The position numbers and the translations under genes are program-made. Source: Actinokineospora enzanensis DSM 44649 (GTDB taxonomy: Bacteria > Actinomycetota > Actinomycetes > Mycobacteriales > Pseudonocardiaceae). Taken from it: a stretch of DNA of 64,000 bases. Each line of letters opens with the position of its first letter. Within the stretch, counting starts at the first letter, position 1. This document shows, in pieces, positions 7,996 through 16,407 of the stretch. The DNA is taken from positions 1 through 64,000 of the forward strand of contig NZ_KB894426.1 in NCBI RefSeq assembly GCF_000374445.1. Direction: 5' to 3'. The notes below the pieces were generated by a model. It made no database searches, had not been told where the DNA came from, and was given only the letters and a program-made list of their open reading frames with translations.

Positions 7996-10070
7996 AGACG
8001 GAGCTCGGCGCCGTGGGTGCCGAGGTCGTCGGTGAGCCAGAAGCAGTCGGGGGTGGGGCTGAGCTCGGTGACCCGGATCCGGCCCGCGGCGCGGGCGAGG
8101 CGGGCGAAGGTGTCGACGGCGATCGGGTTGGCCCAGTCGACATAGACGGGTTTGGGTTCGGTGTCGGTGCGGAGGAAGCAACGGCGGGGCAGGTCGTGCG
8201 CGTGGGCCCAGGACAGCAACGCTTGATAGTCGGTGTGGGTCTCCGACGGGCGTGCGGCATCGGGGAGCGTGGTGGGGTCGGGAGACCAGGAGCGTCTGCG
8301 TACCACTACGTCGCCGTAACGCAGGCGGGCTTGTAGGTCTCCGCCGAGGACCGCGCCCGCCACCGCGAAGACGATGTGCTGGAGGTCGGACGAGAGAACA
8401 CTGACCATGTCCTCGGTGCGGCCGGTGTGACGGTCGACGAACAACACCAGGCCGTCGCACAGGCGGACTCGGCCACGTCCGGCCGGAATGGTCCGATCCG
8501 GTGGGCACCGGCTGGTCGCGCCCGGGACGACCACCTCGGCCAGGCCGGGTGTGACCGGCCAGGTGAACAAGGACCGTTGGTAGGCGGTGTCGGAGACGGC
8601 CAGGACCATGCGGTCACCGCCGAGCAACCGGTCGGCGACGGCGAGGGCGGCGGCCGCGTCGTCGAGGAACGGGAGGGCGACGGACTGGACGGCGGCGGGC
8701 ACACAAGGGTGCACCTCGCCCAGCACGACGGTGGAGCCTTCGGCGACCAGCACGTCCGGGGACATCACCCCCACACCGAGCACCGACGCGAACCGCGCGT
8801 GCTCGGGATACCGCGACCGCAGCGCCGCCGCCACGGTGGCGAGGTGGGAGTCCTCGATGAGGACTTCCTCGGTGTGCCAACCGAAGTCGGACCAGGCTCG
8901 GTCCATTACCGCGCGCAGGTCGGCGGCGATCGCGGAGCGCACCGGGCCGATCGCCTCGTCGGCGCGGGCGGCGCGCAGGAACGCCAGGAAGTCCGCGTCC
9001 GGGACCCCTTCCTCGGTGATCCGGACCGCGGCGACGGCGGCGTAATGCCGGTGCAACTCGGACGCGGCGCACTCGGCGACCAGTCGGTGCAGTCGAAGCA
9101 ATGGCGGGAGCTGATCACGCAGCACCCCGGCCAGTGCCCCGCCCACGCGCACCAGCAGATTGCGCTCGCAGTCCTCGTACACCGGCAGCCTGCCCGCGTA
9201 CATCGTGCCCGTCGAACGCGTCCCGTCCACACCCGCCGACACCAGCAGCGCGTCCAGCTCACCGAGGATCGACCGACGCGCGTCGACGGTGGTCTGCCGT
9301 TCGAACCGAGAGCGCAGCTCCTCCAGCCGGGTGACCAACGGCACCGGCGAGCCGACCACGTCCTCGATGCCCAGCGGCCCGCGCGAACTCTCCGGCGGCA
9401 CGGCCACCTCACGGGTCAGCACCCCGGCCTCGACCAGCCGGGAAGCCCCACGCGGCGGCTCGCCCACGGCCGCACCGGCCTGTACCGACCGAAGGAACCC
9501 CGCCACCCCGTCCGGCAACGCGATCCGCTTGCCGACCGGCACCCGCAGGCCCGCGTCGTCCACATCGCACCCCGGGTGCAGCCGGTACGGCCCCGCGGAC
9601 CGGGCCACCCCGGCACACAACCCGCGCACCACCCAGTGCTCCACCCGGACCCGCCGCCTGCGCAACCGCCCCGCCGCCGGGTCGGCGACATCGAACTCCA
9701 GCGACCGCTCCGCCCGCGGATCGACCACGCCCCACGCCAAGGGACCGAAGAAGCTGCAGGTCTCGTTCTTGGCGCAGAACCGCTGCAGATAGGACCAAGC
9801 CAACCGCAGCCGCTGCCGTATCCGCACGTTCGGGTGTTCGAGATCCGCGTCCGCCAACGCGCCGATCCGGTCGACGGCGGCGACATTGGACAACAGCAAC
9901 GCCTCGGCGACGTCCGGCCCGGTCATCCGCGCGACCAGGGCCCGCCGCGCCGCCACCACGGCACGATCGAAATCCGCGGCCGAGCCGGACAACAGCTCCG
10001 GACAGGCCAGCTCGTCGAGCCAGGCGAACGGGAAACCGGTCGACCGCACCCACAACCACGGGAACAGCAT
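7980..10070 (-). CDS. Short LanB-like protein (lantibiotic dehydratase N-domain; PEARL candidate)
   Basis: 696 aa. The block QRFCAKNETCSFFGP at residues 96-110 is the LanB signature (R-x-C-A-K-N-x-T-x-x-F-F-G-P). The C-terminus DLPRRCFLRTDTEPKPVYVDW and the end ELRLSYSV match the end of the LanB glutamylation domain. In class I lanthipeptide enzymes this domain uses glutamyl-tRNA. In PEARLs the same fold joins an aminoacyl-tRNA amino acid to a scaffold peptide C-terminus. There is no separate elimination domain, no LanC in the window and no Cys in the precursor, so I favour the PEARL role (inference). The ATG at 10070 has GGGGGAGGGG upstream. Confidence 0.8.
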   Translation of the reverse strand: MLFPWLWVRSTGFPFAWLDELACPELLSGSAADFDRAVVAARRALVARMTGPDVAEALLLSNVAAVDRIGALADADLEHPNVRIRQRLRLAWSYLQRFCAKNETCSFFGPLAWGVVDPRAERSLEFDVADPAAGRLRRRRVRVEHWVVRGLCAGVARSAGPYRLHPGCDVDDAGLRVPVGKRIALPDGVAGFLRSVQAGAAVGEPPRGASRLVEAGVLTREVAVPPESSRGPLGIEDVVGSPVPLVTRLEELRSRFERQTTVDARRSILGELDALLVSAGVDGTRSTGTMYAGRLPVYEDCERNLLVRVGGALAGVLRDQLPPLLRLHRLVAECAASELHRHYAAVAAVRITEEGVPDADFLAFLRAARADEAIGPVRSAIAADLRAVMDRAWSDFGWHTEEVLIEDSHLATVAAALRSRYPEHARFASVLGVGVMSPDVLVAEGSTVVLGEVHPCVPAAVQSVALPFLDDAAAALAVADRLLGGDRMVLAVSDTAYQRSLFTWPVTPGLAEVVVPGATSRCPPDRTIPAGRGRVRLCDGLVLFVDRHTGRTEDMVSVLSSDLQHIVFAVAGAVLGGDLQARLRYGDVVVRRRSWSPDPTTLPDAARPSETHTDYQALLSWAHAHDLPRRCFLRTDTEPKPVYVDWANPIAVDTFARLARAAGRIRVTELSPTPDCFWLTDDLGTHGAELRLSYSV

Positions 10071-10121
10071 TCAGCCCCTCCCCCATGCCACGAGCCCCGC
10101 GCAGGGCAATGGCCACGGCAT

Positions 10122-10907
10122 TCAGTCGCTCCCGATCGGAGCAAGCAGCACACCCAGCCGCACCAGAGAGGCGGCCGTCGCTTCCTCCTCCGACCGGACC
10201 GCACCCGGAACCCGTAACCGCGTCACCACGGCGGCCGCGCGCGGCGACACCGCCACGATCCGACGACGCAAGTCGGAAGGCCGCAGGTACACCAGGAAGG
10301 TCCGAGGCCGCTCGGGCACGTCAGCACGGCCCAATGCCGACGAATTCCGCAGCCAATCGGAGATATCCCGCTCGGTCCGCACCACCTCGACCGCGCCGAT
10401 GCTCCGATGGCCGTCGGAAACCGGCTCCGCGTCCACCCCGCGCTCGGCCGCCGCGATCGTGATCCGGTTCGCCGCCTGCTCCAACGCGACCAGGTCCGGC
10501 AGTCCCGGAATCGACGCCTCCGGCCGGCCCAGCAGGTGCTCCAGCACGCGCAGCCCGTAGGTGTACACGTACGGCCCGAAGTCGTACCACCCCACCGAGT
10601 CCAGGAACTCCACCGCCCACGCGTCGATGTCCACCTCGTGCGCGCGCAACAGCCGGTGGGTCAACGGCAGCGCCGTCTCCAGCGCGTTCACGAACGAACT
10701 CGTCATCCGGTACCGGTAGTTGGCGATGAAGAACCGCGTCCCCGAGGGCGTCCGCGCGTACTGCTCCACCACCTCGCGCGCCGCCGCGTCCAGCCCGAAC
10801 TCCGGCGCGCGCGCCCCGAAGTCCTCCCGGAACATGGCCTCCTGCAACGCGGGCTCGCGCAGCACCCGCCGCCACACGTGCCACACCGTCGCCGCGTCCA
10901 TTGTCAT
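10122..10907 (-). CDS. MNIO partner protein (HvfC/TglI-like)
   Basis: About 261 aa, directly coupled to the MNIO gene through an ATGA overlap. The N-terminal two thirds are helical and contain TRFFIANYRYRMTSSFVNAL and GWYDFGPYVYTYGLRVLE, a pattern seen in the helper proteins that form heterodimers with DUF692 oxidases. The last 60 residues (FLVYLRPSDLRRRIVAVSP to LVRLGVLLAP) look like a winged-helix RRE-type leader-binding module. The expected role is to present the precursor to the oxidase. The assignment rests on gene order and general fold pattern, not on a catalytic motif. Confidence 0.65.
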   Translation of the reverse strand: MTMDAATVWHVWRRVLREPALQEAMFREDFGARAPEFGLDAAAREVVEQYARTPSGTRFFIANYRYRMTSSFVNALETALPLTHRLLRAHEVDIDAWAVEFLDSVGWYDFGPYVYTYGLRVLEHLLGRPEASIPGLPDLVALEQAANRITIAAAERGVDAEPVSDGHRSIGAVEVVRTERDISDWLRNSSALGRADVPERPRTFLVYLRPSDLRRRIVAVSPRAAAVVTRLRVPGAVRSEEEATAASLVRLGVLLAPIGSD

Positions 10908-11800
10908 GACACGCCTGCCCAGTGCACCGAGGCGGCGGCCCACGCGGCCTTCGCGCGCGCCAGGTCGCGGACGATCATCGACTCGTCGTCGGTGTCCAGC
11001 AGCCGGGTGCTCTCGTGGTGGCACCGCCCCTGGTACTCCAGGATCACCGCGCCCGGCCGGGCCCGCGCCAGCAGCCAGTCCAACAGCTCCCACACCGGCT
11101 CGGGCACCGGATTGTCGTGCCAGTCGTGATACAGCCCGTCATGCCAGCTGCCGCCTGCCAGGTGCACCGCGATCACCCGATCGAGCGGGATCGTCTCCAG
11201 GTACGCCATCGGGTCGAACCCCGCCAGGTTCAACGAGTTCGCGTACACGTTGTGCAGGTCCAGGTGCAGGAACGTGCCCGACCGCTCGACCAGCGCGGCC
11301 ATGAAGTCGGCCTCGCGCATCGTGGACCCCGGCGTGGCCAGGTAGTACGCGGCGTTCTCGTGCGCCAGCGGGATCCCGTAGTGCTCCTGCAACCGGCGGG
11401 CGCGGTCGGCGATCCGGCGGACCTCGGTCGGCGAGAACTGGACCGGGCTGCTCCAGATGTCCAACCAGGACTCGTCCCCGTAGAAGCTGTGGTCGGCGAT
11501 CCACGGGCTGCCGATGGCCCGGGCCATCGGCACGTGCCGCAGCACGGCCGGGGTCCGTTCCAGGTCACCGAACCCGAAGTCGCAGCCGTAATTGGAATGC
11601 GCCAGCAGCGGCCGCTTCCGGCGCAGCTCCCGCAGCCGCTCCAGCGCCCCCGGCAGGAACACCGACGGGCCGTCGAGCGGGCCCATGAACGGGTCCAGCA
11701 GGACCTCGAACAGGTCCACGTCCAGCGACTCGAACGGGAACCAGTCCAGGATCTCGGGGTTGTACTGGATTCCGACGCCGATCGGGTCGGGCTTGTCCAC
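10904..11800 (-). CDS. MNIO (DUF692) multinuclear iron oxidase
   Basis: 298 aa. The start GVGIQYNPEILDWF and the TIM-barrel metal motifs are clear: LLAHSNYG (His68), ADHSFYGDE (His104), LAHENAAYY (Glu148), LHLDLHNVYANS (Asp181, His183), HLAGGSWHDG (His213, His220) and the late EYQGRCHHES. This is the DUF692 set that holds two or three irons. Known members (MbnB, TglH, ApyH type) use O2 to rearrange peptide side chains or remove carbons, usually at Cys but also at C-terminal Asp. The start is GTG at 11800 with GAGAGGAG upstream. The substrate is presumably the precursor at 14560, which has no Cys of its own, so an appended residue or an acidic residue would be the target (inference). Confidence 0.85.
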   Translation of the reverse strand: MDKPDPIGVGIQYNPEILDWFPFESLDVDLFEVLLDPFMGPLDGPSVFLPGALERLRELRRKRPLLAHSNYGCDFGFGDLERTPAVLRHVPMARAIGSPWIADHSFYGDESWLDIWSSPVQFSPTEVRRIADRARRLQEHYGIPLAHENAAYYLATPGSTMREADFMAALVERSGTFLHLDLHNVYANSLNLAGFDPMAYLETIPLDRVIAVHLAGGSWHDGLYHDWHDNPVPEPVWELLDWLLARARPGAVILEYQGRCHHESTRLLDTDDESMIVRDLARAKAAWAAASVHWAGVS

Positions 11801-11842
11801 CGCCGTGCTCCTCTCCGGGCCCCGGCGGCGCCGGAGCCGTGG

Positions 11843-12451
11843 TCAGGTAACCCAGGTGAGCGCCACGGACACCACCAGCGCGGCGGTCATCACCACCTTG
11901 TAGATCGTGAGCCGGGCGGGCGAGGTCAGCCAGTGCCGGATGCCCACCCCGAACAGGGTCCAGGTCACCACCGCCGGGACGGAGATCACCGCGAACACCG
12001 CGCCGATCAGCAGCGCGCCGACCACCGGGTTGCCCTCCAGGCTGTAGGCGCTGACGGCACCGACCGCCATCGTCCACACCTTGGGGTTCACCCACTGCAA
12101 CGCCGCGGCCTGCCACAACCCGACCGGCTTTCCCTCGGTCGTGGCGGCAGTAGCGTCTTTCGGCGTACCCATCCGCAGGATCTGCCAACCCAGCCACGCG
12201 ATGTACAGCGTCGCCAGGATGTGCATCACCAGCCGCAGCCAGGACACGGCGTTGAACGCCTCGCCCAGCCCCGCCCCCACCACCATGACCACCGACGGGA
12301 TGCCGATCGCGACCCCCGCCGCGGCGGGCAACGCCAGCCGCAGCGGGAACCGCGCGCCCATGCTCAACAACAGCAGGGCGTTCGGGCCCGGGGTGAAGGT
12401 CGCCGCCGCGGCGAACAACGCCAGGTGCAGCACCCATTCCCAGCCAAACAC
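11843..12451 (-). CDS. LysE/RhtB-family amino acid exporter
   Basis: 202 aa with about six hydrophobic segments. FTPGPNALLLLSMGARF near residue 19 is the LysE/RhtB family signature, and ALQWVNPKVWTMAVGAVSAY is the second conserved block. Members export amino acids and close analogues; the E. coli relative EamB exports cysteine and O-acetylserine. The gene sits between the radical SAM and MNIO genes with gaps of 25 and 42 bp, so it is in the operon. It may export an amino-acid-like product or intermediate (inference). The GTG at 12451 has GGGGGAG upstream. Confidence 0.85.
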   Translation of the reverse strand: MFGWEWVLHLALFAAAATFTPGPNALLLLSMGARFPLRLALPAAAGVAIGIPSVVMVVGAGLGEAFNAVSWLRLVMHILATLYIAWLGWQILRMGTPKDATAATTEGKPVGLWQAAALQWVNPKVWTMAVGAVSAYSLEGNPVVGALLIGAVFAVISVPAVVTWTLFGVGIRHWLTSPARLTIYKVVMTAALVVSVALTWVT

Positions 12452-12476
12452 TCGCTCGCTCCCCCACGCGGACCCC

Positions 12477-14537
12477 TCAGGTCAGGAGTCCGACTTCGAT
12501 CAATCTGTGTATGGTCCGCTCGCCGATCCGCGCGCCGCCCCCGTCGCGCAGTCGTTCGATCAGGTCCGCGGTGCGGTCACCGACACGGTAGGCGATCGGT
12601 ACGCGCACGTCCTGGTGACCCGCCTTCACGGTGAACGCGACGCAGGTCGGCGACTCGCGTAGGTCGCCGAGGTCGATGCGGGTGCGGCCGCGCCCCGCGA
12701 TGATGAAGCCCGGCAGGTCGTAGCGGGCGCGCATCAGCTCCGCGCGCACCGCCCGACCGGGTATGCCCGCGACCGGGCTGCCGGGAAGTCCCTCGATGGC
12801 GATCCTACCCAGTCGGGTCTCGTAGTGGATCAGTTCCCCGATCTTCGCGAGTAGCCCCGGGTCGTCCGGTGCCAGCCGGGGCACCAGCCGGTCCAGTACG
12901 AAGCCCTCGAACAGGGCGCTGAGGTTGATCGCCCGCCAGCGTCCGTCCGGGGTGTTGCCGTCGTAGGAGGTGCCCATCACCCGGTCGCGGCCCGCCCAGG
13001 CCACGAACTCCGTGATCAGGTCGCTGAACCGGGTGTCACCCGCGTCGGGCAGGCCGAGCAGGCAGCGGATCGTGGTGCCGTGGAAGTGGTACAGGTCCGC
13101 CACGGCGAAGCCGAAGGTCTCCAGCCAGGCCATCTCGTCCAGGTCCAGCCAGGCGGTCCGGTAGACCGCGTGCCCCGGCTCGCGGGCGTACTTGATGTCG
13201 TGCGCCTCGGCCTGCCGTTCGAACTCCGAGCCGGGCAGGATCGACAGCCGGAAGCACTGCATCCGGTGCGGGGCCAGCGAGTAGGCGTAGTCGACGGTGG
13301 TCTTGAACTGCTCGACGCCGTCGCCGGGCAGGCCGTAGATGCAGTCGATCACGGCCGAGGACTGGAGTTTCGGCGTCAGCCGGTCCCAGGCGGCCCGGTA
13401 CTTGTCCTCCTTGAACGGCCTGCGCATCAGCGCCGCCGCCTCCTGGGTGGCGCTCTGCATGCCGAACTCGACGGTGACCAGCGGGTTGAGCGTGAGCAGC
13501 TCGTCCAGCACGCGCACCAGCACGTCGTCGATCAGCTCCAGCTTGAGCTCCAGCAGCAGGCTGAACGGCTTGACCCGGCCGTCGCGCAGGTGCTCCACCA
13601 GGATCGTGAGGATCTCGGCGGCGCGGGCCTTGCGCATGTTGAAGGTGCCGTCGCAGAACATGATGTGCGACGGGTGGTGCGCGAGGATGGCGTGCAGCTC
13701 CGCGCGGACCCGGTCCATCGGGTACTCGCGCACGCCCTTGGACTCGCCCCAGATGCAGAACGAGCAGGAGTAGGGGCAGCCGCGGGAGGCCTCGTAGAGG
13801 AACGCGCCGCCCACCGGCAGCTCCGACTCCGCCCGGTACGGCGACGGGATCACGTCCAGGTCGTCGACCAGCACGGCGTTCCCGGTCTCGTGCAGGCCGT
13901 AGCCCGGCGGGAGCGCGCTGGTGCCGTCGAACCAGTGGATCTTGTCGGGGTCGTCCGCGGCGGCCCAGTAGGCCAGCCCGGGAATCCCGGACAGCGCGGG
14001 CGTCCCGGTCAGCAGGTGTGCCAGCAGCCGCTGGAAGGTGATCTCCGCCTCGTTGACGACGCAGATGTCCACGCACCGCTCGCGTTCGAAGACCTGGGGG
14101 ACGTAGAAGCCGCGGATCTGCTGGCCGCCGTAGACGATCCGGATGTGCGGCCAGATCTCCTTGATGGCCTGGGCGAGCTGGTTGACGAAGCGGATGTTCC
14201 AGATGTAGCAGGAGAAACCGACGACGTCGAAGTCGTTCGCGCGGATCCAGGCCAGCGCGGCGAACAGCTCCTCCTTCTCCGCGATCGCGGTCTTGGGCGT
14301 GGCCGCGCAGCGCTGCTCGAAGCGCACGCGGTCGGCGACCAGGGGGACCTGACGGGCGTAGTTGACCAGGTTCCACAGCGCCAGGGAGGTATCGGCCTCC
14401 CAGTTGTAGGCCACCAGGCCGACCGCGAGCGGGCGCACCGACTCGATGTCCACATCGGACAGGTCGAGCGCGGCGCCGGGTGGCCGGGGGACGAGGGGCA
14501 GGGACGTGACCACGGGACCTCCAGCCTGGACGGGCAT
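12477..14537 (-). CDS. B12-binding-type radical SAM enzyme
   Basis: 686 aa. Residues about 35-185 form a cobalamin-binding Rossmann-type domain (AALAWIRANDFDVVGFSCY, IRIVYGGQQIRGFYVPQVF). The radical SAM barrel follows, with RGCPYSCSFCIWG carrying the [4Fe-4S] cysteines at 254, 258 and 261. The last 70 residues (CVAFTVKAGHQDVRVPIAYR to LIEVGLLT) look like a winged-helix tail, possibly an RRE. Relatives methylate or rearrange unactivated carbons of peptides in RiPP pathways. It follows the precursor by 22 bp, which makes it the prime modifying enzyme. The start is ATG 14537 or, with GGAGG four bases upstream, GTG 14513. Confidence 0.85.
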   Translation of the reverse strand: MPVQAGGPVVTSLPLVPRPPGAALDLSDVDIESVRPLAVGLVAYNWEADTSLALWNLVNYARQVPLVADRVRFEQRCAATPKTAIAEKEELFAALAWIRANDFDVVGFSCYIWNIRFVNQLAQAIKEIWPHIRIVYGGQQIRGFYVPQVFERERCVDICVVNEAEITFQRLLAHLLTGTPALSGIPGLAYWAAADDPDKIHWFDGTSALPPGYGLHETGNAVLVDDLDVIPSPYRAESELPVGGAFLYEASRGCPYSCSFCIWGESKGVREYPMDRVRAELHAILAHHPSHIMFCDGTFNMRKARAAEILTILVEHLRDGRVKPFSLLLELKLELIDDVLVRVLDELLTLNPLVTVEFGMQSATQEAAALMRRPFKEDKYRAAWDRLTPKLQSSAVIDCIYGLPGDGVEQFKTTVDYAYSLAPHRMQCFRLSILPGSEFERQAEAHDIKYAREPGHAVYRTAWLDLDEMAWLETFGFAVADLYHFHGTTIRCLLGLPDAGDTRFSDLITEFVAWAGRDRVMGTSYDGNTPDGRWRAINLSALFEGFVLDRLVPRLAPDDPGLLAKIGELIHYETRLGRIAIEGLPGSPVAGIPGRAVRAELMRARYDLPGFIIAGRGRTRIDLGDLRESPTCVAFTVKAGHQDVRVPIAYRVGDRTADLIERLRDGGGARIGERTIHRLIEVGLLT

Positions 14538-14559
14538 GGGCGGGACCGGCCTGCTCGGG

Positions 14560-14709
14560 TCAGCCGAAGACCTTGCTCTCGATCACCTCGATGTCGTCGA
14601 GGTCGAACTCCTCGATCTCGTCCACCGGGTCGACCGAGTCGGCCGGGGCTGCCGCGCCCGCCTCGGCCGCGACGAGTTCGGTGGCGGGCTCGGGCAATTG
14701 CTCGGACAT
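14560..14709 (-). CDS. Putative RiPP precursor/scaffold peptide, FDLD box, acidic
   Basis: 49 aa (50 if ATG 14712 is used; GGGGGAA precedes both). It starts MSEQLPEPATELVAAEAG and ends EEFDLDDIEVIESKVFG. FDLD at 35-38 matches the FxLD box that LanB-type enzymes read in class I leaders, so only about 11 residues follow it. The peptide has 15 acidic residues, one Lys and one Ser close to the C-terminal Gly, and no Cys or Thr in the tail. It is the first gene after the TTGACG/TAAGGT promoter and lies 22 bp before the radical SAM gene. The family is not one I recognise. The short tail suggests either a C-terminal scaffold for added amino acids or a small excised core. The coding call rests on the RBS, position, FxLD motif and non-random composition. 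Confidence 0.75.
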   Translation of the reverse strand: MSEQLPEPATELVAAEAGAAAPADSVDPVDEIEEFDLDDIEVIESKVFG

Positions 14710-14764
14710 CATTTCCCCCGCAGAACGAAGTTGTTCCTCCGACGGACACAAGAGCCGCCCTCGG

Positions 14765-14794
14765 ACCTTAACCACCGGATCACGAGACCGTCAA
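14765..14794 (-). promoter_or_regulatory. Sigma70-type promoter of the precursor operon
   Basis: On the minus strand, TTGACG (14794-14789) and TAAGGT (14770-14765) are separated by 18 bp. Transcription would start near 14758, giving a leader of about 47 nt before the precursor ATG. It is the best promoter match in the divergent region. Confidence 0.6.
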
Positions 14795-15017
14795 GATCGC
14801 TCCCGATCATTACCCCGACCCCTGATGTGCACAAACCGCCCACCACCCCGGCGAATTCGGCCGTTTCGGCAAACCGGGCGGCCGATCCGAGTACCGTCGG
14901 CTTGCACACGCATTCGACCGACCGCTCCGGCCCGGCGTGACCGGGGCGGCACGGTCGCCGCGAACCGCTGGTAGAGCCCGTCATCGACGGGAAACCGACA
15001 GAACAGGAGCACTACCT

Positions 15018-15044
15018 TGTTAATGGATGTGTAACAGTGTTAAT
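15018..15044. promoter_or_regulatory. TGTTAAT direct repeats, possible regulator site
   Basis: TGTTAAT occurs at 15018-15024 and 15038-15044, 20 bp apart (about two helical turns), with a related TGTAACA at 15030-15036 between them. The tract is unusually AT-rich for this region and lies between the two divergent biosynthetic operons. No dedicated regulator gene is present in the locus, so the binding protein is unknown. Confidence 0.4.
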
Positions 15045-15114
15045 ATGGCGCGAATTCCACCCACTCGGCGGAGCGAATACTCCGATCGGGCTCGCCGTTC
15101 AATCGGCAAGCACA

Positions 15115-15144
15115 TTGCTGCGGAACCGTCGCCGTCGGTAGACT
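15115..15144 (+). promoter_or_regulatory. Putative promoter of the acetyltransferase operon
   Basis: TTGCTG (15115-15120) and TAGACT (15139-15144) with an 18-bp spacer point towards the serine-acetyltransferase-like gene. The leader would be about 180 nt. The -35 match is moderate. Confidence 0.4.
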
Positions 15145-15331
15145 TCCGGAGCCGAGCGCGCCGCACTGGGCTTGGTCACCGGCAACGGGACCGGCCGTAC
15201 ACGCGGGGACGTACCACTGGGGCCGCACGCGCGCCGCGGTAACTCGCGGCTGTACTTCAGGTGAGGCGCGCGGCCCGGCGAGACACCCTCGCCCGCCGAA
15301 TGTGCCGGTGACGTCAGGGGGGAATATGTCC

Positions 15332-16315
15332 ATGCTGGCCTGCCATGAACGACCCGACGCGCACGACGTGGACCGCTCGCGTGCCGTCCGGGAGACGGCC
15401 CGCGCGGCCGAGGCCGTGCTGGCGCCGTGGGTCGAGTCGTTGGCCCCCATGGGCATCGATCCCGCCGCCGTGCTGGCCGCCGCCGTCGAGCCCGCCGTGG
15501 ACGACCTGCTCGCCCTCGCCCGGCGCGACCCGGCGGGCATGGGCAGCTGGGAGTACGTGCTGGGCAGCTACGCCTGCTTCCGCGCCGTGCTCGCGCACCG
15601 GGTGGCGCACGCCGTGCTGGCCGCGCCCGCGGGCGACCGCTGGCCCGCGCTGACCGCGGCCCGCGCCATCTCCGAGGAGGCGAAGGTGCGGACCGGGGTG
15701 GAGATCCACCCGGCCGCCGAGATCGGGCCGCGGTTCGTGGTCGACCACGGCGTGGGCACGGTCATCGGCGAGGACACCGTCATCGGCGCCGACTGCTACA
15801 TCCTGCAGGGCGTGGTGGTCGGCGCGCGCGGCATCGCCGACAACGCCTCCGGCAGGCGCCACCCGAGGCTCGGCGACCGGGTGCAGGTGGGCGGGTTCGC
15901 CAGGGTGCTCGGGCCGATCTCGGTCGGCGACGACGTGGTGATCGGCTGCCACGCGCTGGTCCGCTCGGACGTGCCCGCCGGTGCCCGGGTGGCCGTGCTG
16001 CACCAGTACCAGATGGTCACCGGCCCGCTGCCGGTCACCATCTACGGCGTCGAGGCGCTCGGCGAGTCCCGGTTCCGGCTGCACGGCGCCGACCTGGACC
16101 AGTCCGGCATCGAGGTGGACCTGCTCGACCCGACCCAGGCCGCGCTCGCCGCGGGCGACCTGACCGTGCTGCAGCGCAGCGCGGAGACCCTGGTCGTCCA
16201 GGTGTCCGCGCGAGTACCCAGGCCCGCCACGCACATCCGGATCCGGCACGGTGGCTCCGAGGTCACCGTCGGCATCCCGGTGTGCGGCGCGCGGCCGGTG
16301 CCCCCGACGCGCTGA
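15332..16315 (+). CDS. Serine O-acetyltransferase-like enzyme with extra C-terminal domain
   Basis: About 327 aa. The central block GVEIHPAAEIGPRFVVDHG, then GTVIGEDTVIGADCYILQGVV, is the CysE left-handed beta-helix with the catalytic His region (VDHG). CysE makes O-acetylserine from serine and acetyl-CoA for cysteine or other beta-substituted alanines. Unlike CysE, about 95 residues follow the hexapeptide helix (from TIYGVEALGES to the end); I do not recognise them. GGGGGG at 15317-15322 fits ATG 15332 best (ATG 15326 is too close). It opens the plus-strand operon with the CysM-like gene, so it probably feeds that enzyme (inference). Confidence 0.75.
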   Translation: MLACHERPDAHDVDRSRAVRETARAAEAVLAPWVESLAPMGIDPAAVLAAAVEPAVDDLLALARRDPAGMGSWEYVLGSYACFRAVLAHRVAHAVLAAPAGDRWPALTAARAISEEAKVRTGVEIHPAAEIGPRFVVDHGVGTVIGEDTVIGADCYILQGVVVGARGIADNASGRRHPRLGDRVQVGGFARVLGPISVGDDVVIGCHALVRSDVPAGARVAVLHQYQMVTGPLPVTIYGVEALGESRFRLHGADLDQSGIEVDLLDPTQAALAAGDLTVLQRSAETLVVQVSARVPRPATHIRIRHGGSEVTVGIPVCGARPVPPTR

Positions 16316-16407
16316 CTCTCCCTGTCCTCCCTGTCCTTCCTGTCTTCCCTCAACCGCCCGGTCCCCGGGCGACTGATGTGTTCCCACGTTTGGAGAAAAC
16401 CGTTCCG

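Noticed and set aside
7980..14709. Class I lanthipeptide cluster
   Set aside because: No LanC, no separate elimination domain in the LanB-like protein and no Cys or Thr in the precursor tail.
15027..15242. Small Arg-rich ORF after the TGTTAAT repeats as a second precursor
   Set aside because: Arg/Ser-rich random composition, starts inside the putative operator and has no ribosome site.
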